From contig CAJJPG010000020.1 in NCBI GenBank assembly GCA_905193585.1, positions 1 through 21,536 on the forward strand: a DNA stretch of 21,536 bases, in the 5' to 3' direction. The position numbers were made by a program, and so were the translations under genes. This DNA comes from an uncultured Oscillospiraceae bacterium (GTDB taxonomy: Bacteria; Bacillota; Clostridia; Oscillospirales; Acutalibacteraceae). The notes under the pieces were generated by a model. The model was not told the origin of the DNA. It made no database searches and was given only the letters and a program-made list of their open reading frames with translations. Shown here one piece after another: positions 15,208 to 21,536 of the stretch (position 1 is its first letter; every line of letters begins with the position of its first letter).

Positions 15208-16681
15208 CGATACAAAATATCCGAGAGAGAGCGGAATACTTCTTCATATCACCTCGCTGCCTTCCCCCTACGGTATCGGCTCGTTTGGCGCCGCGGCTTA
15301 TGAATTTGTTGATTTTCTTAAAAAAAGTAACCAGACCTACTGGCAACTGCTGCCGCTGTGTCCCGTCGGCAAGGGCAACTCGCCTTACAGCTCGGTGTGT
15401 TCTTTTGCCGGCGAGCCGCTTTTAATAGACCTTGACGAGCTTGTAAACGACGGGCTTTTATCACCCGCCGATATTCCCGAAGATACCTTTTCGCAGAATG
15501 TGGACTATAAGCGCGTGCGGGAATTTAAGCTGCCGCTGATACGGCGCGCCGCGGAAAGCTTCAACCGCAAGAACCGCGGTTTTCGCGATTTCCGCCGTGA
15601 AAACGCCTACTGGCTGCACGATTACGCGCTGTTTACGGTAATAAAAGCGTCCGCGCGCAATAAAAGCCTTTCGGAGCTTGAGGAAGGCATTAAATACCGC
15701 CTGCCGAACACCCTGAAAGCCTTTAAAGCCGCCCACGCGGAAGAAATTGCAATATGCGAAATAATTCAGTATTTCTTTTTTAAGCAATATATGAAACTTA
15801 AAAATTACGCAAATACCGCGGGAATTAAAATAATCGGCGATATTCCGTTTTACATTCAGTTAGACAGCGCGGACGTATGGAGCAACCCCGATTTGTTTAA
15901 GCTCGGGCGTGATATGACCCCCACGCAGGTGGCGGGCGTGCCGCCCGATATTTTCTCTGAAACAGGGCAGCTTTGGGGCAACCCGATATATGACTGGGAC
16001 GCTATGAAAGCCGACGGCTACACTTGGTGGAAAAGACGCCTTGCGCATAACGCGCGGCTGTACGATATTATAAGAATAGACCATTTCCGCGCTTTTGCCG
16101 ATTATTATACGATACCCTACGGCGCCGAAAACGCCAAAAGCGGAAAATGGGAAAAGGGCGCGGGGCTTGCCTTTTGGAACACGGTTAAACCCGCGGTTTC
16201 GGCGGAAATTATAGCCGAGGATTTAGGCGGCGACACGCCCGAGGTAAAACAGCTTGTTGAAGACACGGGCTTTCCCAACATGAAAATATTGCAGTTCGCA
16301 TTTGATTCAGACCTTGATAATCAGTTCCTGCCTAAAAACTACGATAAAAACTGCGTTTGCTACACCGGCACGCACGATAACGACACCACGCGCGGCTGGT
16401 TTGAAAAAGCAACGCAAAAGGAAAAAATAATGTTTTCGGGCACTGTGCCCGCCGATAAAAGCAGCTCGGCGGTACTGAGTCTTATTGCCATGGGTATGCG
16501 CTCGCGCGCGCGTATGGTGATAATACCAATGCAGGACTGGCTGCAGCTTGATTCCTCCGCCCGAATGAACACTCCCGGCGTGTCCTACGGCAACTGGGAG
16601 TGGCGAATGAGCGGCGATGATATAACCGACGAGCTTATAAGCACGGTAAAGCGGCTGTCGGGCGGAAGAAACGGAAGCTGA
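15191..16681 (+). CDS. malQ: 4-alpha-glucanotransferase (amylomaltase, GH77)
   Basis: Cytoplasmic enzyme that moves alpha-1,4-glucan segments between maltodextrins and frees glucose. It has 496 residues, the usual length for bacterial amylomaltase without an N-terminal extension. Landmarks are SGILLHITSLPSPYGIGSFG at the start, IRIDHFRAF with the nucleophile at about Asp297, AEDLG with acid/base Glu343, and GTHDNDT with the third carboxylate at about Asp396. The frame is open from TTG at 15182, but GTG at 15191 is preferred because AAAGGGG lies 9 bases before it. Either start lies inside the end of the permease gene. With the importer it forms an uptake and processing operon for starch breakdown products. 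Confidence 0.95.
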   Translation: MLLRGNDTKYPRESGILLHITSLPSPYGIGSFGAAAYEFVDFLKKSNQTYWQLLPLCPVGKGNSPYSSVCSFAGEPLLIDLDELVNDGLLSPADIPEDTFSQNVDYKRVREFKLPLIRRAAESFNRKNRGFRDFRRENAYWLHDYALFTVIKASARNKSLSELEEGIKYRLPNTLKAFKAAHAEEIAICEIIQYFFFKQYMKLKNYANTAGIKIIGDIPFYIQLDSADVWSNPDLFKLGRDMTPTQVAGVPPDIFSETGQLWGNPIYDWDAMKADGYTWWKRRLAHNARLYDIIRIDHFRAFADYYTIPYGAENAKSGKWEKGAGLAFWNTVKPAVSAEIIAEDLGGDTPEVKQLVEDTGFPNMKILQFAFDSDLDNQFLPKNYDKNCVCYTGTHDNDTTRGWFEKATQKEKIMFSGTVPADKSSSAVLSLIAMGMRSRARMVIIPMQDWLQLDSSARMNTPGVSYGNWEWRMSGDDITDELISTVKRLSGGRNGS

Positions 16682-16790
16682 TTTAATGCGGAATTCGGAA
16701 TTATGAATGCGGAATAAAAAGACCCTTTAGGCAAGGGAGCCGATTTCTGCAAAACAAACGCTCCCTTGTGCAAAGGGAGCATTTGAGTTT
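16682..16790. repeat. Small heptamer-plus-palindrome element at the malQ convergent junction
   Basis: A run of 7-base units AATGCGG, AATTCGG, AATTATG, AATGCGG, AATAAAA (16685-16719) is followed by CCCTT/AAGGG (16723-16737) and the hairpin GCTCCCTT/AAGGGAGC (16760-16780). The AAGGGAGC arm is shared with the larger element at 10606-10986, and both elements follow the last gene of a plus-strand operon directly. It is probably the same repeat family in short form. Confidence 0.65.
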
Positions 16791-16796
16791 TTCTTT
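16745..16796. terminator. Probable bidirectional terminator between malQ and the zinc-ribbon gene
   Basis: The 8-base-pair hairpin GCTCCCTT/AAGGGAGC (16760-16780, 5-base loop) is followed on the plus strand by ATTTGAGTTTTTC and on the minus strand by GTTTGTTTTGC. The T-runs are interrupted, so strength is uncertain; the place between convergent genes fits. Confidence 0.5.
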
Positions 16797-16807
16797 AATA
16801 TTCGAAT

Positions 16808-17380
16808 TTATTTTAATATCTTAATTTTTCCTACAAGCGGCAGTTCCTTGGCAATACCCTGCGCGGCGTTTACAATGCCTATTACGGCAAATACCACGAA
16901 AACTATTCCTACAGCGCCGGTTGCGAACTTTACCGCAATGTAAAGTATACGACCTAAACCTATTGAGGCGAAACTTAAAACAAAGAGCAAAACGCTGCGT
17001 ACAATGCTGTAAGCAACCTCGCCTATTAAAAGCACAAGCCCCTGATTAGCGTGGAAACGCGCGTATTTCGATTTCGGAACAGCAATAAGCGGAACCAGCA
17101 CCAAAAAGCCTATATACGACAAAATCGCATAAACCTTGTTTGCCGATATATCCGCCTTATCAAACTCGGCAGTTCTGTCCTCTGTATCGGTAAATTGGTC
17201 AAACTTCTGCGCAAAATCAGACGTAGTATTCGGCTGATATGTATTCTGCTGTTCGGTATTTTGCTCGGGCTGCTTTTCCTCAGCCGCAGGCTCTGCTTTC
17301 GGCTCTGCCGGAGCACCGCAGGAAGGGCAGAATTTTGCGTCTTCTTTAAGCTCGGTGCCGCATTTAGTACAAAATGACAT
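16808..17380 (-). CDS. Zinc-ribbon membrane protein (DUF4870-like)
   Basis: A 190-residue protein. The N-terminal zinc ribbon has Cys4, Cys7, Cys18 and Cys21 (FCTKCG and FCPSCG). Then comes a flexible Pro, Glu and Gln-rich linker (about 24-55), and a membrane part with three to four hydrophobic segments (about 83-185). FHANQGLVLLI is typical of DUF4870 and TIC20-like small membrane proteins. Function unknown. The ATG at 17380 is chosen over the one at 17389 because the G-rich site (AGGGGG) lies 9 bases before it and would touch the other. It has its own promoter and so is not simply part of the spoIIG operon. Confidence 0.85.
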   Translation of the reverse strand: MSFCTKCGTELKEDAKFCPSCGAPAEPKAEPAAEEKQPEQNTEQQNTYQPNTTSDFAQKFDQFTDTEDRTAEFDKADISANKVYAILSYIGFLVLVPLIAVPKSKYARFHANQGLVLLIGEVAYSIVRSVLLFVLSFASIGLGRILYIAVKFATGAVGIVFVVFAVIGIVNAAQGIAKELPLVGKIKILK

Positions 17381-17412
17381 TTTTAACATCCCCCTGAATA
17401 TTTACTGTAATT

Positions 17413-17441
17413 ATATTAACATTTTCGCAGCGTTATTTCAA
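17413..17441 (-). promoter_or_regulatory. Promoter of the zinc-ribbon membrane protein
   Basis: On the minus strand, -35 TTGAAA (17441-17436), 17 bases, then -10 TAATAT (17418-17413). The -35 overlaps the end of the DUF1294 gene. The same TAATATAAT form of -10 is seen at the T-box promoter near 21300. Confidence 0.6.
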
Positions 17442-17741
17442 GTAAAAAATGCAAAATACGGCGATAATTTGCAGAATGATAATAAGCGGTATACCTACCA
17501 TAAAACTTTTGTGCAGGGTTTTGTGGCGTATCAGCCGCATTGTAAGGTACATTCCGGCACCGCCGCCCAATATTGTCAGCGCCCAAAGCGTGCTTTCACG
17601 CACGCGCCATTTGCCGCGTTTTGCGCGGCTTTTATCGGCTATACATACAATAACAGAAATAAAATTTATTATAACAAGCCATACGGCAAGTATTTTTTTA
17701 TATTGCTCCAAAAATATCACCGTAATATATTTTATCAGCAC
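17433..17741 (-). CDS. DUF1294 family small membrane protein
   Basis: A 102-residue protein with two to three hydrophobic segments. The family signature is clear: an N-terminal helix with IINFISVIVCIADK, then WRVRESTLWALTILGGGAGMYLTMRLIRHKTLHKSF, and a C-terminal helix. DUF1294 has no settled function. The GTG start shares one base with the sigE stop codon (TAGTG), so it is translated with the spoIIGA-sigE message. GTG and TTG codons a few residues later are alternative starts. Confidence 0.85.
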   Translation of the reverse strand: MLIKYITVIFLEQYKKILAVWLVIINFISVIVCIADKSRAKRGKWRVRESTLWALTILGGGAGMYLTMRLIRHKTLHKSFMVGIPLIIILQIIAVFCIFYLK

Positions 17742-18433
17742 TACACCGCTTTTTCAAGCTGTTTTTTAAGTTTACATATAATTCGCTTTTCAAGCCTTGA
17801 TATATACGACTGGGAAATTCCCAGCGCGTCCGCCACCTCTTTTTGGGTGTACTCTTCATAGCCGTTCATACCGAACCGCATTTCCATTATCTGCTTTTCT
17901 CTCGGCGGCAGCTCGCACACAAAGCTCAAAAGCAAGTATCTTTCGTCCTCCTGCTCTATTCCCCTGCCCACCTCGTCGCCGTCGCTGCCCAAAACGTCAG
18001 ATAAAAGCAGCTCGTTGCCGTCCCAGTCAATATTGAGCGGCTCGTCAATCGACACCTCGTTTTTTTGCGACGCGTTTTTTCTTAAATACATTAAAATTTC
18101 GTTTTCAATGCATCGCGAGGCATAGGTTGCAAGTTTTATGTTTTTATCTGGGCAAAAGGTGTTTACCGCCTTTATAAGCCCTATTGTGCCTATTGATATA
18201 AGGTCTTCAATATTAACGGCGGCGGAATCGAATTTTCGCGCTATGTAAACCACAAGCCGCAGATTATGCACTATAAGCTTATCGCGGTTTTCCTGCCCGC
18301 CCTCGCGTAAAAGCCTTGCTTCCTCTGCCGTGCCGAGCGGCGGGGGCAGCGTTTCCGCCCCGTTTATGTAAAACGTGGGTTTTACTATTCCGAATTTAAT
18401 AAGCCACTTTATTATTAACGCTCTGATATTCAT
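17741..18433 (-). CDS. sigE: RNA polymerase sporulation sigma factor SigE
   Basis: Mother-cell sigma factor of early sporulation, made as an inactive precursor. It has 230 residues. The N-terminal part (about 1-22, hydrophobic and basic) is the pro-sequence, followed by YINGAETLPPPL, which matches the cleavage region of B. subtilis pro-SigE. Regions 2 and 4 are nearly canonical: NLRLVVYIARKF, NIEDLISIGTIGLIKAVNTF, KLATYASRCIENEILMYLR, the NIDWDGNELLLSDVLG block, and the helix-turn-helix ADALGISQSYISRLEKRI. It starts 13 bases after spoIIGA, with AAGGG upstream. Confidence 0.97.
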   Translation of the reverse strand: MNIRALIIKWLIKFGIVKPTFYINGAETLPPPLGTAEEARLLREGGQENRDKLIVHNLRLVVYIARKFDSAAVNIEDLISIGTIGLIKAVNTFCPDKNIKLATYASRCIENEILMYLRKNASQKNEVSIDEPLNIDWDGNELLLSDVLGSDGDEVGRGIEQEDERYLLLSFVCELPPREKQIMEMRFGMNGYEEYTQKEVADALGISQSYISRLEKRIICKLKKQLEKAV

Positions 18434-18446
18434 TTCCGTCGCCCTT

Positions 18447-19277
18447 CTACATAAATATTCTCGGATTTACTATTGCCGAATAATCGTCTTTAAGCGGTGT
18501 TTTTGATATGGCGAGTATCGGTTTATTAAGCCTTACGTTTCGCTTTCCGTCGCTTACAAGCGCGGTATCGCACCTGAATGCTTCAAGCGTTCCGCCGCCC
18601 GTTACCGTGCCGCAGGGCATTACCCTGTAGCGCGACTGTATTTCTTTATTCAATGCGGGGTCGGTTTCCCCGAAAAGCGTTTTAACATATTCGCCGTCGG
18701 CAATTATTACCTCGCCCCCGCCGAATATATCCTCAACCGAGTTGCCCGTATCCACAATGCCTTCCATAGTTATACTGTTGCTCCCGGCGGATACGGTAAT
18801 CTCGCACCTTTCAGCCAGCTTTGAGGTGCCCGAAAAGATGAGCGACAGCAGCCGCAGCAGAAAATACGCCGCAACAGACGAAAAAATAAGAACGGCAGGC
18901 GAAATATTGAAATATACAACCGAATTTATAACCGTCATACCGCTCGGCTTTAAAAGATACCAAAGCGCTGTCATAGCCCCTCCGTAGCCGAAGGTTACAA
19001 TCAAAAATACCCCAAAGCTACGCAAAAAGCGTTTAATTTTGCCGAAACCGAAACAGATAAACGTCATAGCGGCGCAAACGGCTGTACGGAACAAAATATC
19101 CAAAACCGCGCCCTGCGGCGGCAGGAATATGTAAAGCGATGAAATACCTCCAACCAATGAGGAAAGCAGCATGCGCCAAAGCGGCGGGTTCAGGTGCTGC
19201 AAAAAAGCCGCAGCACGCAGCAGAAAATAATCCACCGCCAGATTAAGTATTATAAGTATATCCGCATAGACAATCAA
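18447..19277 (-). CDS. spoIIGA: Sigma-E processing peptidase SpoIIGA
   Basis: Membrane aspartic protease that cleaves the pro-sequence of SigE at the sporulation septum. It has 276 residues: five membrane segments in about 1-150, then a soluble protease domain with IVDTGNS, where Asp176 is the expected catalytic residue of the aspartic protease dimer. The C-terminal part with GTVTGGGTLEAF and ISKTPLKDDYSAIVNP is typical. The start is TTG at 19277, supported by GGAGG 8 bases upstream. It is first gene of the spoIIG operon; unlike B. subtilis, sigG does not follow sigE directly. Confidence 0.95.
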   Translation of the reverse strand: MIVYADILIILNLAVDYFLLRAAAFLQHLNPPLWRMLLSSLVGGISSLYIFLPPQGAVLDILFRTAVCAAMTFICFGFGKIKRFLRSFGVFLIVTFGYGGAMTALWYLLKPSGMTVINSVVYFNISPAVLIFSSVAAYFLLRLLSLIFSGTSKLAERCEITVSAGSNSITMEGIVDTGNSVEDIFGGGEVIIADGEYVKTLFGETDPALNKEIQSRYRVMPCGTVTGGGTLEAFRCDTALVSDGKRNVRLNKPILAISKTPLKDDYSAIVNPRIFM

Positions 19278-19300
19278 AAGCGCCGCCTCCCCGTATAATT

Positions 19301-19333
19301 ATTATACGACCGAGACGGCGCAAATTATGTCAC
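19301..19333 (-). promoter_or_regulatory. Candidate spoIIG promoter with long spacer
   Basis: On the minus strand GTGACA (19333-19328) is followed by 21 bases and a perfect -10 TATAAT (19306-19301), 24 bases before the spoIIGA start. In B. subtilis the Spo0A-activated spoIIG promoter also has an over-long spacer (22 bases), so the geometry is suggestive. No full Spo0A box (TGTCGAA) is seen between the boxes. The -10 lies inside the palindrome CGTATAATTATTATACG (19292-19308), and the -35 lies in the loop of CGCAAAT/ATTTGCG (19319-19340). Confidence 0.5.
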
Positions 19334-19357
19334 ATTTGCGTGGCGTATTCTGTTGTT

Positions 19358-20527
19358 TTATATCTCTTTTAAAAATTCCGAAATTCTAAGGAGCGCCTCT
19401 TTAATATGCTCGGGCGAATAGCAGTATGAGGCGCGTATAAAGCCCTCGCCGCTATCCCCAAACGCTGTGCCCGGAATTACCGCAACCCGCTTTGAGTAAA
19501 GCAGGCGCTCGCAAAATTCCTCGCTGCTCATACCCGTGCTTTTAATTGACGGGAAAGCATAAAACGCGCCCTTAGGCTCGCGGCAGGTAAGCCCTAACTT
19601 ATTAAAGCCCGAAACTATAAGGCGGCGGCGCATATCGTACTCCTTAACCATACGCTCAACGTCTTCATCGCAGCTTTTAAGCGCCTCTATAGCGGCGTAT
19701 TGCGAGGTGGTGGGGGCGCACATTATGGCAAACTGGTGTATTTTGGTTATCTGTTTCATTATTTCGGCAGGTCCGCAGGCGTACCCTAAGCGCCAGCCCG
19801 TCATTGAAAAAGCCTTTGAAAACCCGTTTACGGTTACGGTTCTTTCCCACATGCCGTCAATTGAGGCGGGGGAAACATGCTTTTCGCCGCCGAAAGTAAG
19901 CTCAGAGTATATCTCGTCAGACAGCACCAAAATATTTGTGTCTTTTAACACTGCCGCTATTTTTTCAAGGTCTTTTCTTTCCATTATAGCGCCTGTGGGG
20001 TTGCACGGGTACGGCAGTATAAGCAGCTTTGTGCGCTCGCTTATCGCCGCTTTAAGCTCTTGCTCTGTTACCTTAAAATCGTTTTCGGCTTTTGTTTCTA
20101 TTATTACCGGCACGCCGCCCGCAAGGCGGGTTATAGGCTCGTAGCAGACAAAGCTCGGCTGCGGAATTATAACCTCATCCCCCGGGGCTACAACGGCGCG
20201 TATGCAGGCGTCAATCGCCTCGCTGCCGCCCACGGTTATAAGAACCTCAGTATCGGGCTTATATGTAAGCGAATATTTGCGCTTTACAAAATCGGCAACC
20301 TCTGTGCGTAATTGCGCAATACCGCGGTTTGCGGTATATTTTGTATGCCCCTTTTCAAGAGAATTTATTCCCGCCTTGCGTATTTGCCACGGGGTTTGAA
20401 AATCGGGCTCGCCCACGCCGAGCGAAATAACGTCGTCCATAGTGGCGGCAATATCGAAAAATTTGCGTATGCCCGAGGGCTTTATTTCAGCCACGGTCGG
20501 GTTGATTGCGCTAGAGTAATCTATCAT
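19358..20527 (-). CDS. alaT: PLP-dependent aminotransferase, probable alanine transaminase AlaT
   Basis: Fold-type I class I/II aminotransferase, 389 residues, cytoplasmic. PLP-site residues: GGSEAID at 100-106, Asn176 in CNPTG, Asp204 and Tyr207 in SDEIYSE, Lys238 in NGFSKAFSMTGWRLGY as the Schiff-base lysine, Arg246, and a C-terminal FIRASYC with the substrate-carboxylate arginine. The ATG overlaps the stop of the Lrp-type regulator gene (ATGA). This pair resembles alaR-alaT (yugG-yugH) of B. subtilis, and the T-box upstream reads as alanine-specific, so transfer of an amino group to pyruvate is the best guess. An aspartate or broad-range aminotransferase cannot be excluded from sequence. 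Confidence 0.9.
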   Translation of the reverse strand: MIDYSSAINPTVAEIKPSGIRKFFDIAATMDDVISLGVGEPDFQTPWQIRKAGINSLEKGHTKYTANRGIAQLRTEVADFVKRKYSLTYKPDTEVLITVGGSEAIDACIRAVVAPGDEVIIPQPSFVCYEPITRLAGGVPVIIETKAENDFKVTEQELKAAISERTKLLILPYPCNPTGAIMERKDLEKIAAVLKDTNILVLSDEIYSELTFGGEKHVSPASIDGMWERTVTVNGFSKAFSMTGWRLGYACGPAEIMKQITKIHQFAIMCAPTTSQYAAIEALKSCDEDVERMVKEYDMRRRLIVSGFNKLGLTCREPKGAFYAFPSIKSTGMSSEEFCERLLYSKRVAVIPGTAFGDSGEGFIRASYCYSPEHIKEALLRISEFLKEI

Positions 20528-21006
20528 ATCCAGAGCTGCCCCCTGTCGTCTTCCTGACCGCTTACAAGCTCAACGTCCATTTCCTTATAGCGGCGCATTA
20601 CAAAGTGGGTGGAGGTTTGGGTTACGGAATCAATAGTCGCAAGCTCGCGCGCCACAAACCGCGCTATATCCTGAAGCGTTTTGCCCTTTACAACAACGTT
20701 AAGGTCATACCCGCCCGACATAAGGTAGACCGATTCAACCTCGTCGTATTTCATAACCTTTTCGGCAACCTCTTCAAAGCCCAGCCCCGCTTTCGGAATA
20801 ACGTTAAGCTCCACTATTGCCGAAACATAGGCGCCGTCCAGCCGCTGCCAGTCGATTATCGCCTTGTAGCCCTTAATTAAGCCGTCCCTTTCAAGCTGTT
20901 TTATTTCGTTTTTCACCGTTTCCTCGTCCGTGCCGAGCATTACGGCTATTTCCTCCGCGGTGTATTTCGCGTTGCGCGCCAATAATTTAAGTATTTCGTA
21001 TTTCAT
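20524..21006 (-). CDS. alaR: Lrp/AsnC family transcriptional regulator, AlaR-like
   Basis: A 160-residue regulator with an N-terminal helix-turn-helix (about 1-55; TAEEIAVMLGTDEETVKNEIKQLERDGLI) and a C-terminal RAM effector domain (about 62-140; VYLMSGGYDLNVVVKGKTLQDIARFV). Family members form dimers and octamers that respond to amino acids. GGGAGG lies 8 bases before the ATG. It is co-transcribed with the aminotransferase behind a T-box leader. The symbol is given by similarity of length, sequence pattern and gene pair to B. subtilis AlaR; its ligand and sites are not shown by the sequence. Confidence 0.88.
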   Translation of the reverse strand: MKYEILKLLARNAKYTAEEIAVMLGTDEETVKNEIKQLERDGLIKGYKAIIDWQRLDGAYVSAIVELNVIPKAGLGFEEVAEKVMKYDEVESVYLMSGGYDLNVVVKGKTLQDIARFVARELATIDSVTQTSTHFVMRRYKEMDVELVSGQEDDRGQLWI

Positions 21007-21023
21007 TTAATTTTCCTCCCTTT

Positions 21024-21063
21024 AAAAATAAAAAGCCCCGAGCGCAAACAATTTGCACTCGGG
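21024..21063 (-). terminator. T-box controlled intrinsic terminator
   Basis: On the minus strand CCCGAGTGCAAA (21063-21052) pairs with TTTGCGCTCGGG (21048-21037) around a TTG loop, then TTTTTATTTTT follows. The 5' side would be partly taken up by the antiterminator when uncharged tRNA binds the T-box. Confidence 0.9.
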
Positions 21064-21290
21064 ACGAATAAACAAATATCCGTGTTACCACCCGTTTTCG
21101 GAGCGTACACTCCGCACTCTGCGGTACTTGAAAATACCTTTGCCGATAACGGCGGCAAGCCGTCTGTCCTTTCGGGCGCCGCTCGGGGATAGCTTCATAC
21201 CGCCGCGCGAACAGGAGCTTTCAGCAAACGCTCCCTCTCTGAAATTCGCACAAAAGGATTACTTGTTCCCGTCATTGCGTTTTATTTTAT
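21024..21290 (-). promoter_or_regulatory. T-box riboswitch leader, specifier read as GCU (alanine)
   Basis: Transcribed on the minus strand, ahead of the Lrp regulator. Stem I begins near 21275 with GACGGGAACAAGTAA; its AGTA faces GAA (21196-21194) as the loop E pair of the specifier loop. The codon directly after GAA is GCT (21193-21191), followed by a purine and by TCCC, which pairs back to GGGA. A stem III hairpin CGGAGT/GCTCCG lies just before the T-box sequence GGGTGGTAACACG (21093-21081), whose TGGT bulge would pair with an ACCA tRNA end. The leader ends in a terminator. Codon choice follows the usual T-box rule and is inferred, not tested. Confidence 0.92.
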
Positions 21291-21296
21291 AACATT

Positions 21297-21325
21297 ATAT
21301 TACAATAAAATGCGGGATTTGTCAA
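21297..21325 (-). promoter_or_regulatory. Promoter of the T-box-alaR-alaT operon
   Basis: A perfect -35 TTGACA (21325-21320), 17 bases, then -10 TAATAT (21302-21297) on the minus strand. Transcription would start near 21290, at the beginning of the T-box leader. It lies five bases after the stop codon of the upstream gene. Confidence 0.8.
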
Positions 21326-21329
21326 GTAG

Positions 21330-21536
21330 TTAAATTTCAAAATTCATGCAGCTGCGCGCCTTTACGAACGGTCTTACATAGGTATCGGCAACCGCAACGT
21401 GCGCGGGGTTAACGGAATAATCCGCCAGCGCCTTTTCGGAGACAAACGTGCTGTCGAGCATCATATCCGCATTAGAGCCGACAAGCCACATTTTCGGCTA
21501 CTGAGAAGTTCTTTAATCTATCCTTTAACTCAACTA
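21330..21536 (-). pseudogene. Dabb-domain (stress-responsive A/B barrel) protein, C-terminal part, apparent frameshift
   Basis: The last 53 codons (21491 to the TAA at 21330) encode a typical Dabb C-terminus: SNADMMLDSTFVSEKAL, then HPEHV-like NPAHVAVADTYVRPF, and an ending like RSCMNFEI. Upstream in the same frame there is a TAG at 21500-21498. The neighbouring frame continues the protein as ELKDRLKNFSVAE. Removing one A from the AAAA run at 21494-21491 would join the two. So it is either a frameshifted gene or a one-base sequencing error; the gene start is beyond the right edge. Function of such proteins is poorly known (small alpha-beta barrel dimers). Confidence 0.7.

Noticed and set aside
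17355..17861. 168-codon plus-strand frame across DUF1294 and sigE
   Set aside because: It lies opposite two recognisable genes and a promoter, with no ribosome binding site or family likeness.
21053..21292. 79-codon plus-strand frame at the right end
   Set aside because: It lies wholly inside the T-box leader, whose RNA structure explains the sequence.

Overview
The window reads as a chromosomal segment of a spore-forming member of the Clostridia, probably a gut-type Oscillospirales or Eubacteriales relative, of moderate GC content. The spore-former call rests on sigE with its processing protease gene spoIIGA and on a gerW (ytfJ) homologue. The firmicute call also rests on a T-box leader, scpA-scpB next to cell-wall genes, frequent TTG starts, and AGGAGG-type ribosome binding sites. 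No phage, plasmid, CRISPR, rRNA or tRNA gene is seen.

Layout. (1) Positions 1-4329, minus strand: a PHP-family phosphoesterase, the Mg2+ channel MgtE and UvrA (cut by the left edge) form one operon behind a clear promoter (TTGCTT-N17-TATAAT). (2) Positions 4421-10605, plus strand: a nine-gene run of M50 protease, scpA, scpB, DUF2953 (YtfI-like), gerW, D-Ala-D-Ala carboxypeptidase, an RluB-type pseudouridine synthase, a small GNAT-like protein and a polysaccharide deacetylase. Several genes overlap by 4 bases. Its themes are chromosome condensation, sporulation and cell wall. (3) Positions 10606-11040: a gene-free stretch holding a palindrome-rich repeat bordered by inverted 7-bp tandem arrays, then a strong terminator. 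(4) A minus-strand degV gene. (5) Positions 12193-16681, plus strand: a sugar-binding lipoprotein, two CUT1 permeases and 4-alpha-glucanotransferase (MalQ), a maltodextrin uptake and use operon without its ATPase. (6) Positions 16682-16800: a second, smaller palindrome and heptamer element at another convergent junction. (7) Positions 16808-19277, minus strand: spoIIGA, sigE and a DUF1294 gene, then a separately promoted zinc-ribbon membrane protein. (8) Positions 19358-21325, minus strand: promoter, T-box riboswitch, Lrp/AsnC regulator and aminotransferase. The T-box specifier reads as GCU (alanine), and the gene pair looks like alaR-alaT of Bacillus subtilis, so this is probably an alanine biosynthesis operon. 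(9) Right edge, minus strand: the C-terminal part of a Dabb-domain protein with an apparent frameshift.

Most genes are well-known families. The points most worth a second look are the T-box(Ala)-alaR-alaT arrangement, the two repeat elements with 7-bp-period flanks at both convergent junctions, the unusual hairpin and half-site array in the divergent degV/sugar-operon spacer, and the spoIIG promoter geometry.
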